DNA from: an uncultured Fidelibacterota bacterium
GTDB lineage: Bacteria > Fidelibacterota > Marinisomatia > Marinisomatales > Marinisomataceae
Reading direction: 5' to 3'
NCBI GenBank assembly: GCA_902525615.1
Contig: CABZHT010000001.1
Location: forward strand, 413,282 to 477,281
DNA: 64,000 bases
Shown here: piece by piece, positions 16,822 to 25,234 of the stretch
Numbering within the stretch: the first letter of the stretch is position 1
Layout: the number at the start of each line of letters is the position of its first letter
Position numbers and translations under genes: made by a program
Notes under the pieces: model-generated
Seen by the model: only the letters and a program-made list of their open reading frames with translations
What the model was told of the DNA's origin: nothing
The model's database searches: none

Positions 16822-18861
16822 TTATATAAGTGGTGCGATTACAAGCGATACCACCGATATTAATTTGATTAAAATATTAAGTGAGGGTCCCGCAGTATCT
16901 TTAAAAGGGTCCCCAACTGTATCACCAACAACTGCAGCTTTATGTGCTGTACTACCTTTCCCACCATGATTACCAGATTCAATGTATTTTTTTGCATTGT
17001 CCCAAGATCCACCAGCATTTGACATAAAGATTGCTAGTAAAACACCAGTTACTGTAACTCCAGCTAAAATACCACCAAGCATTTCTTTTTGACCTAATAC
17101 CAAGCCAAATATAATTGGTGTGAATACTGCCAATGCTCCAGGTAGTACCATTTTATTGATTGCAGCTGTGGTAGCAATATCAACACATTTAGCATAATCT
17201 GCTTTTGCTTTTCCATCAAGCAAGCCTTTTATTTCTCTAAATTGTCTTCTAACCTCTTCAATCATTTCAAAAGCAGCATCTCCAACCGCCTGCATTGCAA
17301 GAGCTGAGAATACAAATGGTAATGATGATCCGATTAATAAACCTGCCATAACTTGAGGATTATTAATATCTAAGGTTAGGCCACCAACTGTTTCTCTAAA
17401 TGCTGCAAATAGCGCTAAAGATGTTAAAGCAGCAGAACCAATCGCAAAGCCTTTACCAATTGCTGCTGTAGTATTGCCTACTGCATCAAGCTTATCAGTT
17501 CTTTCACGAACTTCTTTTGGAAGTTCTGCCATTTCAGCGATACCGCCAGCATTGTCTGCAATTGGACCATAAGCATCGACTGCTAATTGAATTCCAATGG
17601 TTGATAGCATACCAAGTGCAGCTAAAGCAATACCATATAGATGAGCAAAGTGATATGCTCCAAGAATGGAAAGTGCAATTACTAATACTGGCAAGGCAGT
17701 TGAAAACATTCCATTAGCCAAGCCGGAAATAATATTCGTTGCTGACCCAGTTTCACTTGAAGCTGCGACATTTTGTGATGGTTTTTGATGATCAGAAGTA
17801 TAATATTCTGTTAATACTCCGATTAAAATTCCTGAAACTAAACCAACTACAGTAGCAAGAAATAAATCAAGCGCTTGTACATTTCGGTATCCATCAGCTA
17901 AAGCGACGGGATTTTCGATTAGTCTATCAATCAAAAAGTAACTAACCACGGTCATAACAGCCCCTGAGCCAAATACTCCAATATTTAACGCTGTTTGAGG
18001 ATTCCCACCCTCTTTTGTTTTTACAAAAAATGTACCAAAAATAGAAACTATAATTCCAGCTGCTGCTAAGAACAATGGAAGAAATACTAGACTTTTTTCT
18101 CCAGCTGTTGCTGCTAAAACCATAGCTCCAATCATTGAACCAACATAAGATTCAAAAAGATCTGCGCCCATTCCTGCAACATCTCCTACATTATCTCCTA
18201 CATTATCAGCAATGGTTGCCGGATTTCTTGGGTCATCTTCAGGAATACCTGCTTCTACTTTTCCAACTAAATCTGCACCAACATCAGCTGCCTTAGTATA
18301 AATTCCACCGCCTACACGGGCAAATAAAGCAATTGATGAAGCACCCATTGCAAAACCGGAGACTTTAGTCATTACTAATGAAAAGTCTGCTGAACCGTTT
18401 AAGCCCCCATATAAATAAAATAGTAGGGATAATCCTAAAATTCCTAAACCTACAACATTCATACCCATAACAGCACCACCGTTAAAAGCAACTGCAAGCG
18501 CTTTACTTAAACTGTTTCTTGCAGCTTCAGTTGTTCTGTGATTTGCTAATGTTGCAACTCTCATGCCTAAAGCACCAGCTAAACCACTACATATTGCACC
18601 TACTATAAAAGATAGTGCTACTTCCGTAGTCTCAGATGATATGTTTACCCAGTACAAAAGCGCTGCAACTGTTAAAACAAATATTGTTAAAACTTTATAC
18701 TCTCTTACAAGAAAAGCGGTGGCTCCTTCGCGAATTGCTAAGCCAATCTCTTGCATTTTTTCATTTCCTGGATTCTGATCAGATATCCATTTACTTCTAA
18801 TTAACCCGAATACAACTGCCAATAACCCTGACAGTGGTATTAAATAGAATAGATTTTCCAC
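16822..18861 (-). CDS. hppA: Membrane-bound ion-pumping pyrophosphatase (K+-dependent type)
   Basis: Integral membrane enzyme, 679 aa with about 16 helices, that couples hydrolysis of inorganic pyrophosphate to export of H+ or Na+. PPi/Mg-binding motifs are present: [30 protein letters not shown], and [15 protein letters not shown] near the C-terminus. In [18 protein letters not shown] the residue that is Lys in K+-independent enzymes is Ala, which marks the K+-dependent family. Whether it pumps H+ or Na+ cannot be decided by eye. It sits between pth and rpsF in a translation-related run, sharing one base with pth and ending where rpsF begins. Confidence 0.96.
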   Translation of the reverse strand: MENLFYLIPLSGLLAVVFGLIRSKWISDQNPGNEKMQEIGLAIREGATAFLVREYKVLTIFVLTVAALLYWVNISSETTEVALSFIVGAICSGLAGALGMRVATLANHRTTEAARNSLSKALAVAFNGGAVMGMNVVGLGILGLSLLFYLYGGLNGSADFSLVMTKVSGFAMGASSIALFARVGGGIYTKAADVGADLVGKVEAGIPEDDPRNPATIADNVGDNVGDVAGMGADLFESYVGSMIGAMVLAATAGEKSLVFLPLFLAAAGIIVSIFGTFFVKTKEGGNPQTALNIGVFGSGAVMTVVSYFLIDRLIENPVALADGYRNVQALDLFLATVVGLVSGILIGVLTEYYTSDHQKPSQNVAASSETGSATNIISGLANGMFSTALPVLVIALSILGAYHFAHLYGIALAALGMLSTIGIQLAVDAYGPIADNAGGIAEMAELPKEVRERTDKLDAVGNTTAAIGKGFAIGSAALTSLALFAAFRETVGGLTLDINNPQVMAGLLIGSSLPFVFSALAMQAVGDAAFEMIEEVRRQFREIKGLLDGKAKADYAKCVDIATTAAINKMVLPGALAVFTPIIFGLVLGQKEMLGGILAGVTVTGVLLAIFMSNAGGSWDNAKKYIESGNHGGKGSTAHKAAVVGDTVGDPFKDTAGPSLNILIKLISVVSLVIAPLI

Positions 18862-19430
18862 TATGCTACTCCTATAGTTTGATTATTATAATTATTCATT
18901 GTGAATTCTTCACCATTATCTAAAAGTGACTGCATTGCTTCATTAGTAAAAATTAAAACCTCATCAACCAATGTATTAAAACGCTTGTTAAATGGTTTTA
19001 AAACATATTTTTCAGAAGGTCTTTTGTAATCATAGGCTGCTATTCCAACTTTTAATCTTTTAACCTTATCGCTTGATAAATATTGTAAGACAGATTTCAT
19101 TCCATTATGGCATCCATCTCCGCCATCAGCTCGTAATCTTATTTCTCCGAGAGGTAGATCCACATCATCAAAAATAATTACCAGATCTTCTTTTTTTGCC
19201 TTATAAAAATTTAAGACTTCATTAATAATAGCTCCGCTATTATTCATACCAGTTGTTGGTTTGATGAGCATGAAACTGGATCCTTTTTTTGCAACAAAAT
19301 AATTTCCTTTCCCGGGCTTAAATTCTAAACCGTATCTTTTTGCAAAACTATCTAACACCCAATACCCAACATTATGTTTGGTATTATGGTATTTAGTTTC
19401 ATGATTACCAAGACCAACAAAAATTGTCAT
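18861..19430 (-). CDS. pth: Peptidyl-tRNA hydrolase
   Basis: Recycles tRNA from prematurely released peptidyl-tRNA. The start [20 protein letters not shown] contains the family residues Asn and His; the catalytic Asp region is [16 protein letters not shown], followed by [11 protein letters not shown]. Length 189 aa is normal. It overlaps rplY and hppA by one base each. The prs-rplY-pth order is widely conserved. Confidence 0.96.
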   Translation of the reverse strand: MTIFVGLGNHETKYHNTKHNVGYWVLDSFAKRYGLEFKPGKGNYFVAKKGSSFMLIKPTTGMNNSGAIINEVLNFYKAKKEDLVIIFDDVDLPLGEIRLRADGGDGCHNGMKSVLQYLSSDKVKRLKVGIAAYDYKRPSEKYVLKPFNKRFNTLVDEVLIFTNEAMQSLLDNGEEFTMNNYNNQTIGVA

Positions 19431-20116
19431 TATCCATCGTCTCCAGCATCATCTTTTGCTTCTTCAGATCTCTCTTCTTGCGCTTCCCCTGCTGCAGGCT
19501 GTTCGTCTGCGTCAGATGCTTCGTTTGCTTCTTCGCTTTCTGTTTCCTCAACAACTTCTTCTTTTTCTTCTTTAGGTTCCTGAACTGAAACTACCGCAAT
19601 ATCATCAGCTGTTAACATTTCAACATCTCCCGGAAGAGTGATATCCTTAACAAAAAGATTTGTGTTCATTTCCATATCTGTTACGTCAATTTCAAGGAAC
19701 TCAGGAATCTCTGCTGGTCTACATTTAATAGTTACTGAGTTTAGCATTTGAACCAACAGTCCGCCAAGTTTTACTCCCTGAGCTTCTCCAGAACTTCTGA
19801 CAGCTACTTCCAAAGAAATTTTCTCATCTTCTTTTACTTTTTGAAAGTCTATGTGAATAATTTCATCGGTTACTGGGTGATACTGGATTTCCTTTACTAA
19901 AACAAATTGATCTTTATCCTCAACATTTACTTCAAAGATCATTTGACCTGTTCTTAGCGCTTTATTTAAACTTATTTTATCTACAGAAAGAGGTGTAGCT
20001 TCTACTCCTGAATGATAGACAACTGCGGGTACCTTGTTTTGCAGTCTAGTTCTTCTTGCTGCTGATGTACCTTGTTCTTTTCTAATATCTACATTTAATT
20101 TTTCAAATTTACTCAT
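19430..20116 (-). CDS. rplY: 50S ribosomal protein bL25 (Ctc form)
   Basis: 5S rRNA-binding protein of the long Ctc type: N-terminal bL25 domain (residues 1-92; GTSAARRTRLQNKVPAVVYH) and a C-terminal TL5-like beta domain (about 93-180). The last 45 residues are a low-complexity acidic tail rich in E, A and D, which is common in this family. Length is 228 aa. The ATG overlaps the prs stop by 4 bases, suggesting coupling. Confidence 0.95.
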   Translation of the reverse strand: MSKFEKLNVDIRKEQGTSAARRTRLQNKVPAVVYHSGVEATPLSVDKISLNKALRTGQMIFEVNVEDKDQFVLVKEIQYHPVTDEIIHIDFQKVKEDEKISLEVAVRSSGEAQGVKLGGLLVQMLNSVTIKCRPAEIPEFLEIDVTDMEMNTNLFVKDITLPGDVEMLTADDIAVVSVQEPKEEKEEVVEETESEEANEASDADEQPAAGEAQEERSEEAKDDAGDDG

Positions 20117-21075
20117 GTTACTTTCCTAAATAGTTGACTGACCGATTCACCGCTATGAATCCTGTTAATTGTTTCTGCAAAAATTTTTGCAGATGAAATA
20201 GTTTTAAGCTTTTCAAAGTTATTAATATGGGACATATCTATTGTATCTGTAATAAAAATAGAATCAACAATATCCTCTGACAGCTTATCAATTGCATTGG
20301 AAGATAATATACCGTGCGTTGCAGCCACAGTTACTGATAGTGCTCCTTTTTCTTTTGCTACTTTAGCAGCATTTGATATAGTGCCAGCAGTATCAATCAT
20401 ATCATCAATAATTAATATATGTTGATTTTCTATTTCTCCAACAACAGACACAACTTCAGATTGATTATGTTTGCTTCTTCTTTTATCAATAAGAGCAAAA
20501 CTCATACCTAATCTTTTGGCATAAGATTGTCCTAACTTACTTGATCCCATATCTGGGATTAAAACTGTAAAATTGTCATCAGATGATAAATCTTTGAAAT
20601 GTTTTTCCAATTCAGGCATTAAAACAAGACTCCCATAGATATTGTCTATAGGTTTGGATGAAAAGCCTTGAATTTGAGTTGAATGAAGATCCATGGTCAC
20701 CACTCTATCTGCTCCTGCTTTAATAAAAATATCCATCATGACTTTGGCAGAAATTGGAACTCTTGGCTCATCTTTACGATCTTGTCTAGAATATCCAAAG
20801 TATGGCATTATCACATTAATTCTTTGAGCGCTAGCTCTTTTTGCAGCATCAATGAGTAACGCTAATTCTATAATATTGTCTGAGGGCGCGTTAGTGGACT
20901 GAACAAGATAAACGTCATTGCCTCTAAGGTTTTCCTCAAATTTTACCCAAATTTCTCCGTCACTAAAGCGTTTAATAGATAATTCACCAAGGGATACACC
21001 ACACTCTTCTGCAATTTTAGCTGCAAGCTGAGGATTGCTAGATCCCGCAAATATTTTTTTTATATATTTACCCAT
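20113..21075 (-). CDS. prs: Ribose-phosphate pyrophosphokinase (PRPP synthetase)
   Basis: Makes PRPP from ribose 5-phosphate and ATP for purine, pyrimidine, His, Trp and NAD synthesis. Present are the catalytic flexible loop YFGYSRQDRK, the metal/ATP motif MDLHSTQIQGF, and the PRPP-binding loop LIIDDMIDTAGT. Length 320 aa is standard. It starts 7 bases after the tRNA-Gln gene, so the mature mRNA end depends on tRNA processing. Confidence 0.97.
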   Translation of the reverse strand: MGKYIKKIFAGSSNPQLAAKIAEECGVSLGELSIKRFSDGEIWVKFEENLRGNDVYLVQSTNAPSDNIIELALLIDAAKRASAQRINVIMPYFGYSRQDRKDEPRVPISAKVMMDIFIKAGADRVVTMDLHSTQIQGFSSKPIDNIYGSLVLMPELEKHFKDLSSDDNFTVLIPDMGSSKLGQSYAKRLGMSFALIDKRRSKHNQSEVVSVVGEIENQHILIIDDMIDTAGTISNAAKVAKEKGALSVTVAATHGILSSNAIDKLSEDIVDSIFITDTIDMSHINNFEKLKTISSAKIFAETINRIHSGESVSQLFRKVT

Positions 21076-21082
21076 AATTTTG

Positions 21083-21154
21083 TTGGGGAGCAGGGACTCG
21101 AACCCCGACTGCCTGGACCAAAACCAGGTGTCCTGCCAATTAGACGACTCCCCA
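21083..21154 (-). tRNA. tRNA-Gln (anticodon TTG)
   Basis: A 72-base cloverleaf is readable on the minus strand. The acceptor TGGGGAG pairs with CTCCCCA; the D-arm, anticodon stem CCTGG/CCAGG with loop TTTTGGT (anticodon TTG), and T-arm with TTCGAGT are all present. CCA is not encoded. The first pair is U1-A72, a known identity element for the GatCAB amidotransferase route to Gln-tRNA. The gene is squeezed between ispE (4 bases) and prs (7 bases). The ispE-tRNA-Gln-prs-rplY-pth order also occurs in Pseudomonas, so the arrangement is old. Confidence 0.96.
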
Positions 21155-21158
21155 AAAA

Positions 21159-21995
21159 TTAAATTGGATTTACATAGTAAGTTGAGTATTGGGGACTGAA
21201 GAAAGATTGCGCTTTAAGCAAATCTTTTTTTGAGGAAAATATTCCAAACACAGTCGAACCCGTACCCGACAAACTGGCATATTTTGCACCGAAATCCAAA
21301 ATTTTTAATTTTATTGCGCCAATTTCTGGATGTGTTTCAAAAACGTACATCTCAAAATTATTTTTAAATAGCTTAGAATTAAAACTATAATTATTTAATT
21401 CTTTTAATAATTGCGACAAGTTAATGTCCATATTTTCATTTAACAAATGGTTTTTTAAATGACCAAAAGCCTCTTTTGTACTGATTTTAATACCTGGGTG
21501 AACTAATAAAATATGTTTGGGTATCTTTATATTTGGGATAATATCAAGCTCTTCTCCTCTCTGACTTCCAAATTGCAATCCTCCATTTACAAAAAAAGCT
21601 GAGTCGGAGCTAATCTCACTTGCCATTTCAGATAATTTTTGATTACTTAATTCAAGCTTGAAAAGATTGTTTAATCCCACTAATACTGCAGTTCCATTAC
21701 TAGAACCTCCACCAAGACCAGCATTTGTAGGTACTGTTTTTTTAATTGAAATACGTACATTGGGTATGTCCGGATAATGTGCTTTCATTATATTAAATGC
21801 TTTTGTTCCAAAATTGTCTTTCTCCATAATAGTACCACAGTCTGTGGTGCATGAAAATTTTTTGTCTTCAATAATTTTAATTGTATCACAAAGATCTATC
21901 TCTTGAAATAATGTTGAAATATTATGGAAGCCATCACTTCTTTTATGGTGAACGTGCAGCCCTATATTAATTTTTGAAGTTGCTTTTATTTCCAT
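21159..21995 (-). CDS. ispE: 4-diphosphocytidyl-2-C-methyl-D-erythritol kinase
   Basis: GHMP kinase that phosphorylates CDP-ME in the MEP pathway. The ATP-binding motif VPTNAGLGGGSSNGTAVLVG is intact, as are the N-terminal KINIGLHV and the C-terminal LSGTGSTVFG. I start at the ATG at 21995 (MEIKATSKINIG), which overlaps the ispDF stop by 10 bases; a start at 22028 would add 11 residues and a longer overlap. Length 278 aa. It ends 4 bases before the tRNA. Confidence 0.94.
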   Translation of the reverse strand: MEIKATSKINIGLHVHHKRSDGFHNISTLFQEIDLCDTIKIIEDKKFSCTTDCGTIMEKDNFGTKAFNIMKAHYPDIPNVRISIKKTVPTNAGLGGGSSNGTAVLVGLNNLFKLELSNQKLSEMASEISSDSAFFVNGGLQFGSQRGEELDIIPNIKIPKHILLVHPGIKISTKEAFGHLKNHLLNENMDINLSQLLKELNNYSFNSKLFKNNFEMYVFETHPEIGAIKLKILDFGAKYASLSGTGSTVFGIFSSKKDLLKAQSFFSPQYSTYYVNPI

Positions 21996-23128
21996 CGTTT
22001 TAGAGAAATAATTACTTCGGCTCCCCACCCATTTTTCATATCTATAAAGCTCAGCCCGTTACTTGTGATACCTTTGATAGATATTTGGCTCTCCGAAATT
22101 TTTAATATAGGGGCTAATGTTGAAGCTATTTTTGATTTGTATTTTGAAATTTTTGGACTATTCAATACAACTGAGGCATCGATATTTACAATACTAATAT
22201 TTTTGGGAATTAATGACATTATTTCTTTTAACAATTTAATGCTCGAAATATTTTTATTTTTTGGGGTATTAGGAAAATGTTGTCCTATGTCGCCCAAATT
22301 CAATGCCCCGCATAAAGCATCTATTATAGCATGCGTTAAAACATCTCCATCCGAGTGTGCAACAGATTTTAAGTTACATTTAATTTTATAACCCCCTATT
22401 ATAATACCAGTTCCTTTTTCTAACAAATGACAGTCTAGACCAAGACCAAAAAAAACATTATCTATCATATTTTTTGAAATCAAATCTATATCTTCTTTTG
22501 TGGTAATTTTTGTATTCAAACTTCTATTTTCATAAATTTTTACCTCATAACCACATTCTTCAACTAACGAAGCTTCATCTGAATATTCATCGATGTTATC
22601 TAACTTTCTGTCATAAGCATCATGAAGAATTTCTTGATTAAACACTTGTGGCGTTTCTGCTATCCATAAGGTTGATCTATCTACAGTAAACTTCGTTTGT
22701 CCTTCTTTCACAGATTTTACCGTTTCATTAATTTTTTTTGCTAGTACAACCGTATTTTCTTTTTTTGAGAAATTTACTAGACTGAGAATTCTTTCTGTTG
22801 AGATCAAAGGCCTTGCTGCGTCATGAATAAATATTTTATTTTTCTCATTTTCTGTAATTTTGGAAAATGCATTATAAACAGATTGTGCTCTTGTATTTCC
22901 TCCTTCGCAAACTATTATATCTTTGTACCTATCTTCGTTTAATTGATTAAGTATAACACTGAGCAATTTTTTTGGAACAGCTAATATTATTTGAGAAAAA
23001 CATTCTGAATCAAGGAAAGCATCAATAGAATATTTATATACAGGCTTATTGTTTATCGTTTCTACCTGCTTATAAGAACCGAATCTTTCTCCTGATCCTG
23101 CTCCAACTATAATTGCGATATTTTTCAT
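21986..23128 (-). CDS. ispDF: Bifunctional IspD-IspF (MEP pathway)
   Basis: One 380-aa protein carries two non-consecutive MEP steps. Residues 1-220 are IspD (cytidylyltransferase): IIVGAGSGERFGSYKQ, FIHDAARPLIS and WIAETPQVF. Residues 225-380 are IspF (cyclodiphosphate synthase): the zinc ligands GLDCHLL and HSDGDVLTHAIIDALCGAL. There is no stop or frame change at the junction. IspE, which acts between the two, overlaps the 3' end by 10 bases, so all three central MEP activities are coupled. Fusions of this kind are known in alpha- and epsilon-proteobacteria. Confidence 0.95.
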   Translation of the reverse strand: MKNIAIIVGAGSGERFGSYKQVETINNKPVYKYSIDAFLDSECFSQIILAVPKKLLSVILNQLNEDRYKDIIVCEGGNTRAQSVYNAFSKITENEKNKIFIHDAARPLISTERILSLVNFSKKENTVVLAKKINETVKSVKEGQTKFTVDRSTLWIAETPQVFNQEILHDAYDRKLDNIDEYSDEASLVEECGYEVKIYENRSLNTKITTKEDIDLISKNMIDNVFFGLGLDCHLLEKGTGIIIGGYKIKCNLKSVAHSDGDVLTHAIIDALCGALNLGDIGQHFPNTPKNKNISSIKLLKEIMSLIPKNISIVNIDASVVLNSPKISKYKSKIASTLAPILKISESQISIKGITSNGLSFIDMKNGWGAEVIISLKRWK

Positions 23129-23129
23129 T

Positions 23130-24182
23130 TTATGTGATCAGCATTGAGTCCCCATAGCTCAAAAATCTATAGTTTTTTTTCTTAGCTACTTTATATGCAT
23201 CCTTGATAAATTTATATCCTCCAAAGGATGAAGCGAGCATCAACAGGGTACTTTCTGGTTGATGAAAATTGGTAATTAGTCCATTCACTATTTTAAACTC
23301 ATGAGGTGGATGAATAAATTTATTTGTCCAGCCTTTTTTAGGAGATATTTGAAATCCAGAAACATTTACAGTCTCTAATGCTCTAACCGTAGAGGTACCA
23401 ACTGCAAATATTCTTCTTCTTTTTCTTTTTGCTTCGTTGATTGCTACAGCTGTGCTGGGAGAAACTTCAAAATATTCTGAGTCCATATGGTGCCTATTTA
23501 AATCCTCTACCTGCACTGGCTTAAATGTTCCAAGGCCTATATGTAAAGTTATGTAGTAAATATTCACACCCTTTTTTTCAAGTTTTTTAAGTATTTGAGG
23601 CGTAAAGTGTAGTCCAGCAATTGGGGCTGCAACTGCGCCTCTTTTTTCAGCATATACTGTTTGATATCTTTCTTTGTCGCTAGGCGTTACTGGTCTTTCA
23701 ATATATGGCGGCAAAGGAGGGTGGCCTATCTTATCTAAAATGTCTTCAAAATTACCTTTGTCAAACTCAAATCGTACCACCCTTCCACCTGAAACTGTAT
23801 TATCAATGACATCACAAAAAAGACTATCAGATAAAATCAATTTATTACCAATTCGCACCTTTCTTGCTGGCTTAACAAGAACTTCCCATAGATTGTCCCC
23901 TAGCTCTCTTAAAAGAAATATTTCAACTTTTGCATCCGTCCTGTCTTTGGTTGCATAAAGCTTTGCTGGAAATACTTTGGTGTTATTTAAAATTAATAAA
24001 TCATTTTTTTGAAAATAATCTGTAATATCAGAAAACTTTTTGTGCTTAATGGTTTGCCCTTCCCTATTCAAAACCATCATTTTTGAACTATCTCTTTTCT
24101 GTTTTGGTTTTTGGGCAATAAATTTTTTTGGTAATTGGTACCGAAAATCGCTCAATTTATACTTTTTCTTTTTTTCTATCAT
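23130..24182 (-). CDS. queA: S-adenosylmethionine:tRNA ribosyltransferase-isomerase
   Basis: Adds the ribosyl moiety of SAM to preQ1 at tRNA position 34 to form epoxyqueuosine. Family segments are clear: LSDFRYQLPKKFIAQKP, GRHRM-like region (NRHHMDSEYFEV), TLHIGLGTFKPV, VGTSTVRALE and the C-terminal FHQPESTLLML. Length 350 aa is normal. It is 18 bases after ruvB and one base from ispDF. Queuosine also modifies GUN-anticodon tRNAs, not the Gln tRNA here. Confidence 0.96.
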   Translation of the reverse strand: MIEKKKKYKLSDFRYQLPKKFIAQKPKQKRDSSKMMVLNREGQTIKHKKFSDITDYFQKNDLLILNNTKVFPAKLYATKDRTDAKVEIFLLRELGDNLWEVLVKPARKVRIGNKLILSDSLFCDVIDNTVSGGRVVRFEFDKGNFEDILDKIGHPPLPPYIERPVTPSDKERYQTVYAEKRGAVAAPIAGLHFTPQILKKLEKKGVNIYYITLHIGLGTFKPVQVEDLNRHHMDSEYFEVSPSTAVAINEAKRKRRRIFAVGTSTVRALETVNVSGFQISPKKGWTNKFIHPPHEFKIVNGLITNFHQPESTLLMLASSFGGYKFIKDAYKVAKKKNYRFLSYGDSMLIT

Positions 24183-24200
24183 ACAGCTTTGGTTTTCTCC

Positions 24201-25193
24201 TTATTTTTTTAAATCAAATAAAGCATAGGCTTTATCAGTTGCTATTCTTCCTCTTGAAGTTCTTTCAATGAAACCTTCTTTAACTAAATAAGGTTCATAT
24301 ACATCTTCAATTGTTTGGATATCTTCATTAATTGAAATTGCTAATGATTTTCCGCCGGTTGGACCTCCATTATAATTCACAATAAGATTTTTTAAAATTT
24401 TACGATCCATATTTTCCAATCCATTTTCATCAATTCCTATACTATTAAGTGAGCTCCTAGCATCTTCAAGCTTAATCTCTTTAACATTTTTCACCTGCGC
24501 AAAATCTCTAACTCTTTTTAGAACCCTATTGGCTATTCTTGGCGTGCCTCTGGACCTTCCTGCTATTTCTATCAACGCATCATCTTGTACTTTCATCTCT
24601 AAAATAGATGCTGTTCTTTTTAATATTTTGAAGATTTCGTTTTTTTGATAAAAATCCAATCTAAAAATTGCACCAAATCTATCTCGCATTGGTGTAGAAA
24701 TATTTCCTAATCTCGTTGTTGCGCCAACTAATGTAAACGGCTCCAAGTCAATTCTTACTGTTCTTGCATTGGGTCCTGAGTCTATTAAAATATCAATTTT
24801 AAAATCTTCCATTGCTGAATAGAGATATTCTTCAACTGTAGTATTAACTCTATGTATTTCATCTATGAAAAACACATCTCTATCTTGAAGATTTGTCAAC
24901 ATTCCCGAAAGATCTCCTGGTATTGATATAACTGGACCCGAAGTAGATAAAAACCCTTTTTCAAGCTCTGTGGCAATAATATTTGAAAGTGTAGTCTTCC
25001 CAAGTCCTGGAGGGCCATATAAAAGTATATGATCTAGTGCTTCCCCTCTTTGTTTTGCTGCAGTTATATAAGTTTTTAAAGATTTAACAATAGATGCTTG
25101 TCCAATAAAATCCTCGAAAAGATTTGGTCTGATTTGTTTATCAAAATTTTTTTCTTCGTTCGAAGATATCACTATTTTTTGTTCATCGGTCAC
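24201..25193 (-). CDS. ruvB: Holliday-junction branch migration ATPase RuvB
   Basis: AAA+ motor of the RuvAB complex. Walker A LLYGPPGLGKTTLSN (about residue 60), Walker B FIDEIHRV, sensor 1 VGATTRLGNIS and sensor 2 SRGTPRIANRVLKR are present; a C-terminal winged helix ends near EGFIERTSRGRIAT. Length 330 aa. ruvA is not adjacent, and queA follows, as in several other bacteria (ruvB-queA). Confidence 0.97.
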   Translation of the reverse strand: MTDEQKIVISSNEEKNFDKQIRPNLFEDFIGQASIVKSLKTYITAAKQRGEALDHILLYGPPGLGKTTLSNIIATELEKGFLSTSGPVISIPGDLSGMLTNLQDRDVFFIDEIHRVNTTVEEYLYSAMEDFKIDILIDSGPNARTVRIDLEPFTLVGATTRLGNISTPMRDRFGAIFRLDFYQKNEIFKILKRTASILEMKVQDDALIEIAGRSRGTPRIANRVLKRVRDFAQVKNVKEIKLEDARSSLNSIGIDENGLENMDRKILKNLIVNYNGGPTGGKSLAISINEDIQTIEDVYEPYLVKEGFIERTSRGRIATDKAYALFDLKK

Positions 25194-25234
25194 GATATAC
25201 TAAGATAAATAGGGAATGCCCGTTATCCAAAAAA

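Noticed and set aside
19440-19580. Low-complexity Ser-rich plus-strand frame and apparent repeat
   Set aside because: It is the complement of the acidic tail of bL25, a known feature of the Ctc family.
21986-23128. ispD/ispF join as an assembly or frameshift artefact
   Set aside because: The frame is continuous with a normal linker, both domains are complete, and such fusions are known.
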